From Sulfurovum sp. (GTDB lineage: Bacteria > Campylobacterota > Campylobacteria > Campylobacterales > Sulfurovaceae): 54,547 bases of DNA. The position numbers and the translations under genes were made by a program. The DNA lies in assembly GCA_024637255.1 (NCBI GenBank), contig JAGXFO010000006.1, forward strand, positions 1-54,547, written 5' to 3'. The notes under the pieces were generated by a model. The model worked only from the letters and a program-made list of their open reading frames with translations. It was not told where the DNA came from and ran no database searches. Positions 16,901-24,711 of the stretch are shown piece by piece (position 1 is the stretch's first letter; every line of letters starts with the position of its first letter).

Positions 16901-16998
16901 AACTCCTTATAGGCTTTGATACCAAAACCAAGAATTACCACAGCCAGTAAAGAGATAAAAAGCCTTTGGGTAAGGGCAAAACCTATAAGCTTATTCAT
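13924..16998 (-). CDS. Heavy-metal RND efflux pump (CusA/CzcA family)
   Basis: The 1024-residue product starts at ATG 16998, preferred over GTG 17007 because AGGTGG lies 5 bases upstream. It has the N-terminal TM helix, large periplasmic loops and two TM bundles of the HME-RND family. The TM4 motif AIGILVDSAVVMVEH is closer to the CusA (Cu/Ag) type than to the DFG-containing Co/Zn/Cd type, but the metal is not certain. It exports metal from periplasm or cytoplasm through the adaptor and outer-membrane channel encoded just upstream, and overlaps the adaptor gene by 8 bp. Confidence 0.9.
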   Translation of the reverse strand: MNKLIGFALTQRLFISLLAVVILGFGIKAYKELPIDAFPDISPTQVKIIIKSSGMTPAEIESRIAVPVEMKMVGIPHKTMMRSTSKYGLCDITIDFEDGTDLYWARQQVSERLSDIKSELPSNIEGGLAPISTPLSEILMFTIESNTMDITEKRSLLDWVIAPKLRSISGVADINALGGKVKTYEVTPDLTKLRAYGLSIEDIFKTLQENNVNDGAGRVSQGVESILVRSVGRFKNLQDIETLPVGKRANKVIMIADVANVHFGHLSRAGFSTKDGKGEAVQGIVLGMKGINTPEVLTAAKNQLKEIESLLPAGTSINIFYDRSTLINHATGTIKMALFEAVILIMVILLVLLGNVASAISVALILPFALLMSFIAMQYFGLSANLMSLGGLAIAIGILVDSAVVMVEHITAELGNAKHKTQKKLHIIHVAAVDMAPPIITGVLIIIIVFMPLLTLEGLEGKLFIPVALSIIFALFSSLILSLTLIPVLSSFILKIRPDHESWAMKQMLKVFKPSLYLAIKHTKIVFIAVAFLFATSLFFAYKTGKSFMPTMDEGYPLVMIESLPSISLEESIVLNRKIQQKLMADIPEIASIIARTGTDEIGLDPMSLNDTDTFFQLKPISEWRKPSKEWLTNQIRTSLESFPGIGFVFTQPIEMRVSEMLTGVRGDLAIDIFGSDHDELERIAVKIKNILESVEGSSDVYKKANEGIEYYELSFNHQEMGYYGVSEHEINTYLKTLVTGVQVGIIGEEMRRISLMVKGEKSFQNSLSSIKNLYYTLSDGRSIPLQTLVKLNASEGPMQIEHENGYRKTVVQSNIKGRDLVGFVEEVQTKIAEEVEMPVGYYLTYGGEFENQQRAASRLMLIIPIALFMIFVLLFVSFGSLTQAVLVLVNIPLALIGGFIGLYLSGEYLSVPASVGFIALLGIAVLNGVVLVNYFNYLINQGYALKDAVMEGTLKRFRPVLMTATIAALGMVPLLFATGPGSEIQRPLAIVVINGLISSTLLTLIILPILYLKFSKKLTHTRE

Positions 16999-18064
16999 CT
17001 TCGCCACCTAACATATTTTTGAGTGCGGCCAAAGAGCTGACTGCTATTTTATTTTGTAAATCTTGAGACGGTTTTACAAAATAGTATGTATCGTCTTCTG
17101 CAAGTATTTCTACCGGTACAGAGGAATACCCTTCTTTATTTTTTACAAATACGATTTGATCATCACCATCTTTGATAACAGAGGTTTTACTGATTTTAAG
17201 ACTCACTTGCGCGAGGGTGATCCTTGCATTAGCGCGTAGTCCTGAAAATATATTTATATCCGAAGGCACCAAAAAACGTATTTGTCTGGTTTGATTCTCA
17301 GGATTAATGACTGGAGAGAGTTGGAGTATACTGGTATCAAAAGTGCTGTTATCCAGAGAAATCTGTACTTTTTGTCCTTCTTCAAGTCCCTGTGTTCTTT
17401 TTGCTTCTATAGCACTTTCAAGCCACAGTGAACCTTTTTCCTGGATAATAAAGAGTGCGTCAGCAGAACTGGTACTTTTTCCTGGAGTTGCATGAAGTTC
17501 TACGATGCGACCTTCTACACTACTTCTTAATTGTATCGTTTGTGATAATTTTAAATCTTTAAATAGATTAAAGATCATTTCATCACTTGCACCATAACTT
17601 TTAAGAAGCGCTTTGGAAGCAGAGACTTTTATCTTGTCTGCTTCAAGCTCTGCATTGGCTTCAGCACACTCTTTTTGAGGGATAATCTCCTCTTTACAGA
17701 GCATATTTTTACGTTCTGCCAAATGTTCATGGTGTTTAAACTCTATAGCATCTGCGATCGCCTTTTGTTGTGTGGCAATCCATTCTGTTCCTGTGACTTC
17801 AGCAAGCACCTGGCCTTGAGTCACATGTTGATAGTTCGCCACGTGCAATTTTTTTACATTAGCTTCAAAAGGTAGGGAAATGGTATGCAAGAGTGCAGGC
17901 GGTGTCACCACTTCGGCAACAAACTCACCCAAGGGAAGTCTTTGTGTACTTTGTGGCACTTCTGATTTTATCTGCCAATTTGCTTCTTGTTCAGCTGTGA
18001 GTACAATGTTTTGTGCATGGAGCCCAAATGTAAATAGTGTTAAGAGTAATAGTTGTTTTTTCAT
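16991..18064 (-). CDS. Periplasmic adaptor of metal efflux (CusB/CzcB, HlyD-type)
   Basis: The 357-residue product has a signal peptide (MKKQLLLLTLFTFGLHA). It then has a barrel-sandwich half (about 60-100), a helical hairpin (about 100-165) with two cysteines (MLCKEEIIPQKEC), a second lipoyl half and a beta-barrel domain (about 200-290). It bridges the RND pump and the TolC-like channel. It overlaps the channel gene by ATGA and the pump gene by 8 bp. Confidence 0.88.
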   Translation of the reverse strand: MKKQLLLLTLFTFGLHAQNIVLTAEQEANWQIKSEVPQSTQRLPLGEFVAEVVTPPALLHTISLPFEANVKKLHVANYQHVTQGQVLAEVTGTEWIATQQKAIADAIEFKHHEHLAERKNMLCKEEIIPQKECAEANAELEADKIKVSASKALLKSYGASDEMIFNLFKDLKLSQTIQLRSSVEGRIVELHATPGKSTSSADALFIIQEKGSLWLESAIEAKRTQGLEEGQKVQISLDNSTFDTSILQLSPVINPENQTRQIRFLVPSDINIFSGLRANARITLAQVSLKISKTSVIKDGDDQIVFVKNKEGYSSVPVEILAEDDTYYFVKPSQDLQNKIAVSSLAALKNMLGGEDE

Positions 18065-19260
18065 TTTTTATCCTTCATTTCGCTGAGTGTATAGAGTGTG
18101 AACAGTGTATGGTAATATGCTTTTTGTGTCGCAAGAAGTTCTTGTTTAAGCTGATTGTATACCTGTCTGTTTAATAGGTATTCTATAACGGAACTCTCGC
18201 CGAGATCATAACTCTTTTTAATAAGAGGCAAGAGGTTTTCCTGGTAGTTGCTAATGTTGTCTTTTAGTGCTCTTATAGTTATAACATTACTTTTAATTGT
18301 TGATTTCAATTCCATAAAAATACTTCTTTTCTCAAGCATAGTTTGTTCATACCGGTAAGAGATAGCAGAGTTTTTATACATAGCTGCTGCACGTTCCTGT
18401 TCTGATCTTTTACTTGTAAAAGCAAGAGGGATGGACACGCCGATGCTATATCTCTCTACATCTATCTCATTATCATATTGGGCAGAAAGATTGATTGAGT
18501 CCACTGCTTTTGAATATCTCTTAAGTGATGTTTGTGTACTTTGTATACGTTTTTCGTATGCTTCTTTGGAGAGCCCAAACATATTTTCGCTAAATGTAAC
18601 ATTTTCTCTAATAGGGTACATGTCGCTACAGGATAAAGCAGTTTTATCCGAATGGCTGACACGTCCCAAAATAAACAATTTTTGCTTTGATATTTTTGAG
18701 ATCATATGAATTTCTTGAAGCTTGGCATAAAGTTTGTTCTTTTCAATTTCAAGCTGCATAAGTTCTGTTTTGGATATCTCCTGGTATTTATGGGCTTTTT
18801 CCTTCTTTTTATAAAGCTGAGCAAAGTCCTGATAGTTTTGGTTAAAACTTTGATAATTACGGTAATCCAAACAATGTTGATGATAAAGGTTTTTCAATCC
18901 ATTTTTATAATTTAAGACCTTTTGATCTTCTTCTAAAAGCGTTGCATCATTATTGAGACGCGTGATCTTTTGATCTTGCTCCTGGGTATTTCCCAAATAA
19001 AGTTTTTTAGAAAGACCAGCGGAGTATTCATAGCCATCATTGAGACCGTCTTTAGGATACGCTCTTGTTCCTGTACCAAAAAGTCCCACAGGATCAGAAG
19101 CGGTATCTGCCTGATTTCTGGCTTCCAGATGTAAACGCTTCTGGTCTATTGCCTGAGTAAGTGCATTGTTGTTATTTGCTGAGGCCAATACTTTTTTTAA
19201 AGTCAGAGTTGATGCCTGACTTAGCTGTATTAACATTACAAATAGAATTATCTGTTTCAT
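18061..19260 (-). CDS. TolC/CzcC-like outer-membrane efflux channel
   Basis: The 399-residue product has a signal peptide (MKQIILFVMLIQLSQAS) and two long helical repeats rich in Q, K, E and N, typical of outer membrane factors. LYLGNTQEQDQK and SIPLAFTSKRSEQERAA mark equivalent strand-to-helix turns in the two halves. It is first of the three-gene efflux operon and gives the exit duct. Length fits the CzcC group. Confidence 0.85.
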   Translation of the reverse strand: MKQIILFVMLIQLSQASTLTLKKVLASANNNNALTQAIDQKRLHLEARNQADTASDPVGLFGTGTRAYPKDGLNDGYEYSAGLSKKLYLGNTQEQDQKITRLNNDATLLEEDQKVLNYKNGLKNLYHQHCLDYRNYQSFNQNYQDFAQLYKKKEKAHKYQEISKTELMQLEIEKNKLYAKLQEIHMISKISKQKLFILGRVSHSDKTALSCSDMYPIRENVTFSENMFGLSKEAYEKRIQSTQTSLKRYSKAVDSINLSAQYDNEIDVERYSIGVSIPLAFTSKRSEQERAAAMYKNSAISYRYEQTMLEKRSIFMELKSTIKSNVITIRALKDNISNYQENLLPLIKKSYDLGESSVIEYLLNRQVYNQLKQELLATQKAYYHTLFTLYTLSEMKDKK

Positions 19261-19390
19261 AAATTTATTTCTCTTTCTATTGCATATATGGTGTTCGTAA
19301 ATAGGCCGTGATTTTAACTCTTTTTTTGGAAATAACCATCATCAGCGTATTAATGCCTGGTATTAAACGGTAATGTTCTATCTAAAAGTT

Positions 19391-19696
19391 TTATAGGGTA
19401 GGAGGTTTGTAGGAAGATTTTTGAAGCGGAGGACTGTATGCAATTAAAAGATGTGGGATCATTTCTCTTTTGGCAAATTGCATCTGGGTATTTTTAGAAA
19501 ACGTTACAATAGCCATAAAGTGCAACATGCTGTGTATTTCATTGAAATCAGCACACTTTTGCGTAGAGGTAGCATCACTCAAACAGTGCACTGTACTTTT
19601 GTGTTCATTTTTTTCAAAAAAAGGCATCAGCGAATCATGAAAAACACTAAAAGAAAGCATAAACAACATGACAAATATAATCTTGATCCGTAGCAT
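19391..19696 (-). CDS. Small secreted CzcI-like protein upstream of metal efflux operon
   Basis: The 101-residue product has a hydrophobic N-terminal signal (IKIIFVMLFMLSFSVFHDSL). A His/Cys-bearing middle (STVHCLSD, QKCADFNEIHSMLHF) and a proline-rich end (SPPLQKSSYKPPTL) follow. Small exported proteins of this type with a PP-containing tail often precede czc-type operons (CzcI, DUF2946-like). It lies 130 bp upstream of the channel gene on the same strand. A periplasmic metal-binding or sensing role is inferred from context. Confidence 0.65.
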   Translation of the reverse strand: MLRIKIIFVMLFMLSFSVFHDSLMPFFEKNEHKSTVHCLSDATSTQKCADFNEIHSMLHFMAIVTFSKNTQMQFAKREMIPHLLIAYSPPLQKSSYKPPTL

Positions 19697-19850
19697 ACAC
19701 TTCCTTTCGCTTTTTTTGTTACATTCTATCTTTCTAATGCAAACTCAATGTGAATAAATTATTTTTCAGAGTTTACAGAAATTTAGATTAAAATAGAGAT
19801 AATAAAAATTATTCTTTAATGTAAGATTTAATGAGCAATATTGTAGGATA

Positions 19851-19867
19851 ATACCAAGAGTTGGTAT
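19851..19867. promoter_or_regulatory. Interrupted palindrome ATACCAA-GAG-TTGGTAT
   Basis: Seven-bp perfect arms flank three bases in the gap between the efflux and L,D-transpeptidase genes. It lies 12 bp before a near-consensus ribosome binding site (GGAGG, 19878-19882). It is a good candidate operator. Confidence 0.5.
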
Positions 19868-19891
19868 ATTCATGATTGGAGGAGAAAAACA

Positions 19892-19960
19892 ATGAGTACT
19901 TTCATCATGCAAAACTCCAATTGGATGTATAAACAACGATACAATATATTAATCAGATAA
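19892..19960 (+). CDS. Possible 22-codon leader peptide
   Basis: ATG at 19892 has a strong GGAGGAG about 7 bases upstream. It encodes MSTFIMQNSNWMYKQRYNIL plus two residues, then stops 10 bases before the L,D-transpeptidase start. A near-perfect ribosome binding site in front of so short a frame is notable. It may be a leader peptide or the stub of a deleted gene. Confidence 0.3.
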   Translation: MSTFIMQNSNWMYKQRYNILIR

Positions 19961-19970
19961 GGCCAAATAG

Positions 19971-20540
19971 ATGAAATATATATTTATAAATATTATATTA
20001 TTTTCCACTCTACTTCAAGGTCAACCAAGAGAACTCATACCCCTCTCAAAAACAGAGTTTTCCTATATAAATGCACAAGGTACGGAACAAAAAATAGACC
20101 TCACGGGTAAAAACTTTATTCTTGTTTCCGTAAGAGAAGAAGACAGTGATGGTAGATTCTATGCTGTCGATGTTGACGGTACAGTCTGGTTAAGTGGAGG
20201 CATATCCTCAGGCGAAGAAGTGAAATTTACACCTTCAGGAAAATGGAAGGTACTCAGAAAAAAACGTTACCACACTTCCAGTCGATACCCAGAAGAAGAC
20301 GGCAGTAGCAACATGAATTATAGCCTTTTCTTTACACAATGGGGACATGCCCTACATAAAGGAAGTATAGACAATACCTCTCATGGATGCATCCATGTAG
20401 GCCAAGCTGATATCCAAATGCTATACAAATGGGCAAACGTAGGAATACCCGTACTCATAACACGCCATCAATATATGCAATATGCACGACCTGATCTAAG
20501 ACGCATATACAGTGCTGTTAAAAAATATACGAGAAAATAG
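19971..20540 (+). CDS. L,D-transpeptidase (YkuD domain)
   Basis: The 189-residue product has a signal peptide (MKYIFINIILFSTLLQGQ) and a C-terminal YkuD domain. The active site HALHKGSIDNTSHGCIHVG contains the conserved His and the catalytic Cys in SHGC. It would form 3-3 cross-links in peptidoglycan or attach proteins to it in the periplasm. It is monocistronic and convergent with the superoxide reductase gene. Confidence 0.88.
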   Translation: MKYIFINIILFSTLLQGQPRELIPLSKTEFSYINAQGTEQKIDLTGKNFILVSVREEDSDGRFYAVDVDGTVWLSGGISSGEEVKFTPSGKWKVLRKKRYHTSSRYPEEDGSSNMNYSLFFTQWGHALHKGSIDNTSHGCIHVGQADIQMLYKWANVGIPVLITRHQYMQYARPDLRRIYSAVKKYTRK

Positions 20541-20609
20541 AAGAGTATAACCTTCACTGGATTATAGAGTAGTTGAAATACAGTTTTTTGGGAAAGCAGA
20601 AAATGTTAC

Positions 20610-20631
20610 TAATGCCCAAAGCAGGGCATTA
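20610..20631. terminator. Bidirectional terminator hairpin
   Basis: TAATGCCC (20610-20617) and GGGCATTA (20624-20631) form a perfect 8-bp stem with a 6-base loop between two convergent genes. Confidence 0.7.
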
Positions 20632-20638
20632 GAGAGGA

Positions 20639-21022
20639 TTAGTTTACTGTTACTTCTACTTCAGTACCTTCCCAGATACCATGTTTAGTACAGTAGCCAT
20701 GAGCGACAAGTTTAAGTTTTTTACCTGTTGGAATGATTGTAAATGTAGTGGTGTTATGCGCTTTGATGTTACCAAGTGTACCTGGAACATAAGAAGCCTG
20801 AGCTAATTTAGTTTCACCGTTAAAAAGTGTGATTGATTCGATATAGTGATCAAAATCATCTGGATGAGTGTATTCATTACCCATTTTTACTGTTACTTCA
20901 AATGGCTCTCCAGCCTTTGCTGTGTCTGCACATGTGATAAATGGTGAGTGTCTGTCGATAAGGTCTTTTTTTGCTTCTCTATCTATTTCAGAGATGTCTA
21001 CGTATTTGTTAATTGTTGGCAT
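20639..21022 (-). CDS. Superoxide reductase (neelaredoxin type), cytoplasmic
   Basis: The 127-residue product has no signal peptide. The iron site is visible: H25 in RHSPFI, H53 and H59 in EYTHPDDFDHYIESI, C111 and H114 in GYCTKHGIWEG. Spacing matches class II enzymes without the rubredoxin-like domain. It reduces superoxide to peroxide, typical of microaerophiles. A 13-bp inverted repeat at 21066-21100 overlaps the likely -35 region. A second, exported enzyme is encoded at 29176-29604. Confidence 0.92.
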   Translation of the reverse strand: MPTINKYVDISEIDREAKKDLIDRHSPFITCADTAKAGEPFEVTVKMGNEYTHPDDFDHYIESITLFNGETKLAQASYVPGTLGNIKAHNTTTFTIIPTGKKLKLVAHGYCTKHGIWEGTEVEVTVN

Positions 21023-21065
21023 ATTGTTTCCTTTGATTTTTTGTGCCGTTATTATAACACAAGTA

Positions 21066-21100
21066 AAATTAAATGAGATAAAATTTGTCTCATTTAATTT
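21066..21100. promoter_or_regulatory. 13-bp inverted repeat upstream of superoxide reductase gene
   Basis: AAATTAAATGAGA (21066-21078) and TCTCATTTAATTT (21088-21100) are perfect complements around 9 bases. The SOR -10 (TATAAT on minus, 21056-21051) places the -35 inside the first arm. An operator, perhaps for a peroxide or redox regulator, is a reasonable reading. The factor is unknown. Confidence 0.55.
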
Positions 21101-21268
21101 AATTTTACTCCCGTAAGCACATCATATGTACTAAAATAAATTATAAAAAAACTAAAATATCATTTTTTGACATCTTTATTTTAATCTTATAAATATAAGT
21201 ATATAAAGTTTGTTTGGCTATATTAAAACAATTAAAACATCTGCATAAAACATATAACAGGAATTACA

Positions 21269-22333
21269 ATGAGCAATAGAACAAAACAAGAAGCGATAAA
21301 AGGTGCATTTTTTGGTGCACTTGTCGGGGATGCACTGTGTCTGGGGAGTCATTATGAGTATGATGCACAGAAAATACTTAAAGCTTATGGAAACAAACCC
21401 ATAGAAAAGTTCATGAGTCCAGGAGAGATGATGGGTGGGCAGACGCACGGGATAGGATGGGGCGAACGTAACTATCATCCCGGAAAGAAGGCGGGGGGCA
21501 CGACTGATTATGGTGATTATAACATCTTGGTTCTGGAACATTTAGCTACCACTGCCAATCCTCCGGGAGAGTTTGATGTTGCTGCACTCATCCCTCATTG
21601 GATGAATAGATTGACAAACAACTGGGGTTCTTGGATTTGCACGATGACACGCGAAACATTCGCACAGGTTCAAGCAGGAAAAAGCATAGAAGAACTCGGA
21701 GGTATTTCAAATGCTATGGCCATTCGACATGCGGCAGCCCATGGATATTATGATGATGAAGAGACTCTGGCAAATGTAGCCAGAAAAGCAATGTTTACGC
21801 ATACCAGCGAAGAAGCACTCAGTGGAGGAGAATTCTTTTCCCGTGTGACACACAGGGTAATACACGGCGTTCATCCACGTGATGCTATGGAAATGGTTGC
21901 AGTACAAATGAGCCCTTTTATCTCTTCGAAGGTTTCTCAGGCTATCGCAAAATATCAAGAAGCAACAGATCCCCATAGTACGCTTTCACAAGAACCCTTT
22001 GTAGATGATCTTGCACTGACATCTATGGCAAGACTTTGGGACATAGGACGAAGCGAGCCTATAAGAGTAGGAAAGGCGAGTCCAACAGAAGGCACTTTAC
22101 CCGGAGCTGTTTATTTTATACTCAAATATGCCGATGAGGAAGATGGGTTAAAAAAAGCCTTGCAGGCCAATGCCATGGTGGGAGGAGACAACGCCTCCAG
22201 GGCTATTGCCATTGGTATGGTATTGGGCGCCTATAAAGGTGTACGTGCTATCCCACAGGCATGGAAAGAGACTTTGGACGACTATGTCTACTGTGATAAT
22301 TTACTCAATAAATTACCACTTTTACATTCTTAA
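21269..22333 (+). CDS. ADP-ribosylglycohydrolase family protein
   Basis: The 354-residue all-alpha protein carries the family metal-site signatures: GAFFGALVGDALCLG near the N terminus and GGDNASRAIAIGMVLGAY near the C terminus. Members remove ADP-ribose from proteins (DraG-type) or act on related substrates. The substrate cannot be set from sequence, and no partner ADP-ribosyltransferase is in the window. AGGAATTAC precedes the ATG. Confidence 0.85.
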   Translation: MSNRTKQEAIKGAFFGALVGDALCLGSHYEYDAQKILKAYGNKPIEKFMSPGEMMGGQTHGIGWGERNYHPGKKAGGTTDYGDYNILVLEHLATTANPPGEFDVAALIPHWMNRLTNNWGSWICTMTRETFAQVQAGKSIEELGGISNAMAIRHAAAHGYYDDEETLANVARKAMFTHTSEEALSGGEFFSRVTHRVIHGVHPRDAMEMVAVQMSPFISSKVSQAIAKYQEATDPHSTLSQEPFVDDLALTSMARLWDIGRSEPIRVGKASPTEGTLPGAVYFILKYADEEDGLKKALQANAMVGGDNASRAIAIGMVLGAYKGVRAIPQAWKETLDDYVYCDNLLNKLPLLHS

Positions 22334-22381
22334 AGGTATAATATAGGCCAAATCTTCAATACAGAAAGAAAGGAAACAGCC

Positions 22382-22744
22382 ATGACTCAAGTACTTATGA
22401 TGCTTCTTCTTCCTATAGGTTTATATACCTATTTCTTTGTTGAAAGAAAAAATAAACGTCTATATCAGCATACTTTTGATGATTTTGCCCAAAAAATATC
22501 AACCAATAAAAATTTAAGCGACGAAGAAAAAATGCAGCGCTATAAGGCTATGCTCATCACCAATGGCTACACTATAGTTGAAGACACAAAAAAGAGCATC
22601 GTGGGCGAAAGAAAAATCTTAAGTTTAGGGCTAATGATGATAGGTGCAGGACTTTATCTCGTAGGTCTTTTGGTATATATTCTTTATTATTATACGATGC
22701 AGAAGCCTCATATTGTAAAATATCAAATAGATAATGATTCGTAA
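22382..22744 (+). CDS. Conserved-looking small membrane protein, unknown function
   Basis: The 120-residue product has hydrophobic segments at about residues 3-19 and 76-104. A charged cytoplasmic-type stretch between them contains KNLSDEEKMQRYKAMLITNGYTI, reminiscent of a short oligomerisation (SHOCT-like) helix. GAAAGGAAAC precedes the ATG. It lies 48 bp downstream of the ADP-ribosylglycohydrolase gene and may share its transcript. No function assigned. Confidence 0.7.
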   Translation: MTQVLMMLLLPIGLYTYFFVERKNKRLYQHTFDDFAQKISTNKNLSDEEKMQRYKAMLITNGYTIVEDTKKSIVGERKILSLGLMMIGAGLYLVGLLVYILYYYTMQKPHIVKYQIDNDS

Positions 22745-22769
22745 GTACCCACGGTATAGCCGTAGGTAC
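22745..22769. terminator. Bidirectional terminator hairpin
   Basis: GTACCCACGG (22745-22754) pairs with CCGTAGGTAC (22760-22769) with one mismatch around TATAG, between convergent genes. Confidence 0.65.
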
Positions 22770-22787
22770 AGAGAGTGTGTATAAAAA

Positions 22788-23675
22788 TTACGCAGTATAA
22801 AGTTGTGTAGCTTTCTGAACGTGGAACTTAAGTCCTATTTCTTTTTCTGTGCATCCAAGAGCAAGAGCAACCATTTGTGGCATATGCAAAACAGGTAGCT
22901 CTACATCACGGCCCATTACCTTGCTGATGCTGTCTTGATACGTGTCCATTTTTAAGTGACACAGAGGGCATGGGGTTACCATCATGTCAGCATTGTTGTC
23001 CATAGCATCGAGCAGGGCGTTACCTGCGAGTACTTCAGACGTGTGATTTGCCTGAAGCTCCACATGGAAGCCACAACACTTGTTTTTACTCTCATAGTTT
23101 ACCGGGTTACCCTCAAGTGCGCTTATGAGACGGTCAAGTGAGTTAGGGTTATATGGGTTTTCGTGGCCATTTGCATCTTTATGTAGCTCAGAAGGTCTAA
23201 TGTTATGACAACCATAGAATGGAGCAATGTTTAAGTGGCTAAGCGGCACAGTCACTTTATCTTTTACATTTTCCAAACCATATTCATCTATGATGGCATA
23301 GAGGAAGTGTTTGATTTCTGAAGTACCTTTGTACTCTAATCCTACTTCTTTAAGCTTTTCGTTTACTCTGGCTTTAAGTTCTGGGTCTTTGTCTAATGCA
23401 TGTTTAGTCATAGCAGAATTAAGCTGACAAGTATTACAGATAGTAATCATCGTCAGACCCAGTTTTTCCGCATAGCAAATATTTCTGGCATTAAGCACAT
23501 GCGCCAGAAACTCGTCGAAGTCTTGCAGGTGACTCGCGCCACAACAAGAAGCTTCTTCCAAAATGGTGATTTTAATACCTAATTTTTCAGCTACTGCAAG
23601 TGTAGATGAAAGTAGCTCGGGTGTAGACTGCTTTGCAGTACATCCTGTAAATAATGCATAATGTAATTGGCTCAT
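22788..23675 (-). CDS. sdhE: Succinate dehydrogenase/fumarate reductase third subunit SdhE (HdrB-like)
   Basis: The 295-residue product has two CCG domains with Cys-rich signatures (EASCCGASHL and NKCCGFHVE, with companion CNTCQLN, CPLCH and GCHNI). This is the HdrB-type cofactor fold used by E-type (non-classical) succinate dehydrogenases and methylmenaquinol:fumarate reductases. It takes the place of the heme b subunit at the membrane. It lies 9 bp after sdhB as the last gene of sdhABE. Direction of the reaction in vivo is not decided by sequence; in a reverse-TCA organism fumarate reduction is expected. Confidence 0.92.
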   Translation of the reverse strand: MSQLHYALFTGCTAKQSTPELLSSTLAVAEKLGIKITILEEASCCGASHLQDFDEFLAHVLNARNICYAEKLGLTMITICNTCQLNSAMTKHALDKDPELKARVNEKLKEVGLEYKGTSEIKHFLYAIIDEYGLENVKDKVTVPLSHLNIAPFYGCHNIRPSELHKDANGHENPYNPNSLDRLISALEGNPVNYESKNKCCGFHVELQANHTSEVLAGNALLDAMDNNADMMVTPCPLCHLKMDTYQDSISKVMGRDVELPVLHMPQMVALALGCTEKEIGLKFHVQKATQLYTA

Positions 23676-23684
23676 CTTTTCTCC

Positions 23685-24701
23685 TTATAGTCTATTTGTT
23701 TGTGAAATTTCAATGAGTTTTTGTACTTCATCCAAATTTTTAATTTTAGGGATACTGTTTATAAATGGTATCCCTGAATGCCAGTGAATTTTACCGGTTT
23801 TCATCATCTTCATTGCGGTACCCAAGTGTTTATGCATACCTAGGTAGCCCTCAGAATACGTAACAATATCGGCTTCATCCAGGTAACCTGTTTTCTTCAT
23901 ACCTCTTAAAAAACCTTCTGCGTGACGTGTTGCCACATTGCTCTTGGCAACCCCACGTACAAATTGCAAGTTATGAAGTTTTCCGATTTTTCCAATAGGG
24001 TCAATGTCTTTTGGACATGCTTCCGCACACTCAAAACACTTCACACAGTCCCAAACACCTGAACCCATCTCTGCTGTGATTGCAAGTCTCTCGTCACCAG
24101 CATTGTCTCTTGTGTCTACGGTAAATCTGTATGCAGCGTTAAGTGCAGCAGGTCCCAAGAATGCATCATTTACTTCCAATGCAGGACAAGAGTAGTGACA
24201 GGCACCGCACTGTATACAAAGATCCGAGTCCAAGAAGTTATTAAACTCCGCAATGCTTTGTTTACTCTCATGTGTAGGACGAGGGTCTACATCTGCCACC
24301 ACATATGGTTTAATAGCAGCGTGTTTTGCCCAAAAGTCAGATTTGTCAATGATCATATCTTTTACGGCACGCTTCTTAGAACTTGGCTCCAAAGTGATAT
24401 CATCATCAAAAAGGTCAAGAAGTTCAATGGCATTTTGTTTACAGGCTAAAACCGCTTTCCCATTTACTTTAATCGCACAAGCCCCGCAGATGCCATGACG
24501 ACATGAACGTCTGTAAGAAAAACTTCCATCGTGCTCCCATTTAATTCTATTCATAAGGTCAAGAATAAGTTCATCTTTTCCTACTTCCATTTCATACTGT
24601 TTTGTGTATGGAAGATAATCTGTTTCGGCATTAAATCTAAATGCCTTTATCGTTACTTTGCGTGTATCACTTTTGGCTACACTGGCTTCAATTTTACTCA
24701 T
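23685..24701 (-). CDS. sdhB: Succinate dehydrogenase/fumarate reductase iron-sulfur subunit SdhB
   Basis: ATG at 24701 is selected because GGAGG lies 5 bases upstream; earlier in-frame starts overlap sdhA. The product has 338 residues. It has an N-terminal 2Fe-2S ferredoxin domain with SCRHGICGAC, then two Cys clusters CIQCGACHYSCP and CVKCFECAEACP, and a C-terminal extension. Two full CxxCxxCxxxCP motifs fit the E-type enzyme. It passes electrons between SdhA flavin and SdhE. Confidence 0.93.
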   Translation of the reverse strand: MSKIEASVAKSDTRKVTIKAFRFNAETDYLPYTKQYEMEVGKDELILDLMNRIKWEHDGSFSYRRSCRHGICGACAIKVNGKAVLACKQNAIELLDLFDDDITLEPSSKKRAVKDMIIDKSDFWAKHAAIKPYVVADVDPRPTHESKQSIAEFNNFLDSDLCIQCGACHYSCPALEVNDAFLGPAALNAAYRFTVDTRDNAGDERLAITAEMGSGVWDCVKCFECAEACPKDIDPIGKIGKLHNLQFVRGVAKSNVATRHAEGFLRGMKKTGYLDEADIVTYSEGYLGMHKHLGTAMKMMKTGKIHWHSGIPFINSIPKIKNLDEVQKLIEISQTNRL

Positions 24702-24711
24702 CATAACCTCC

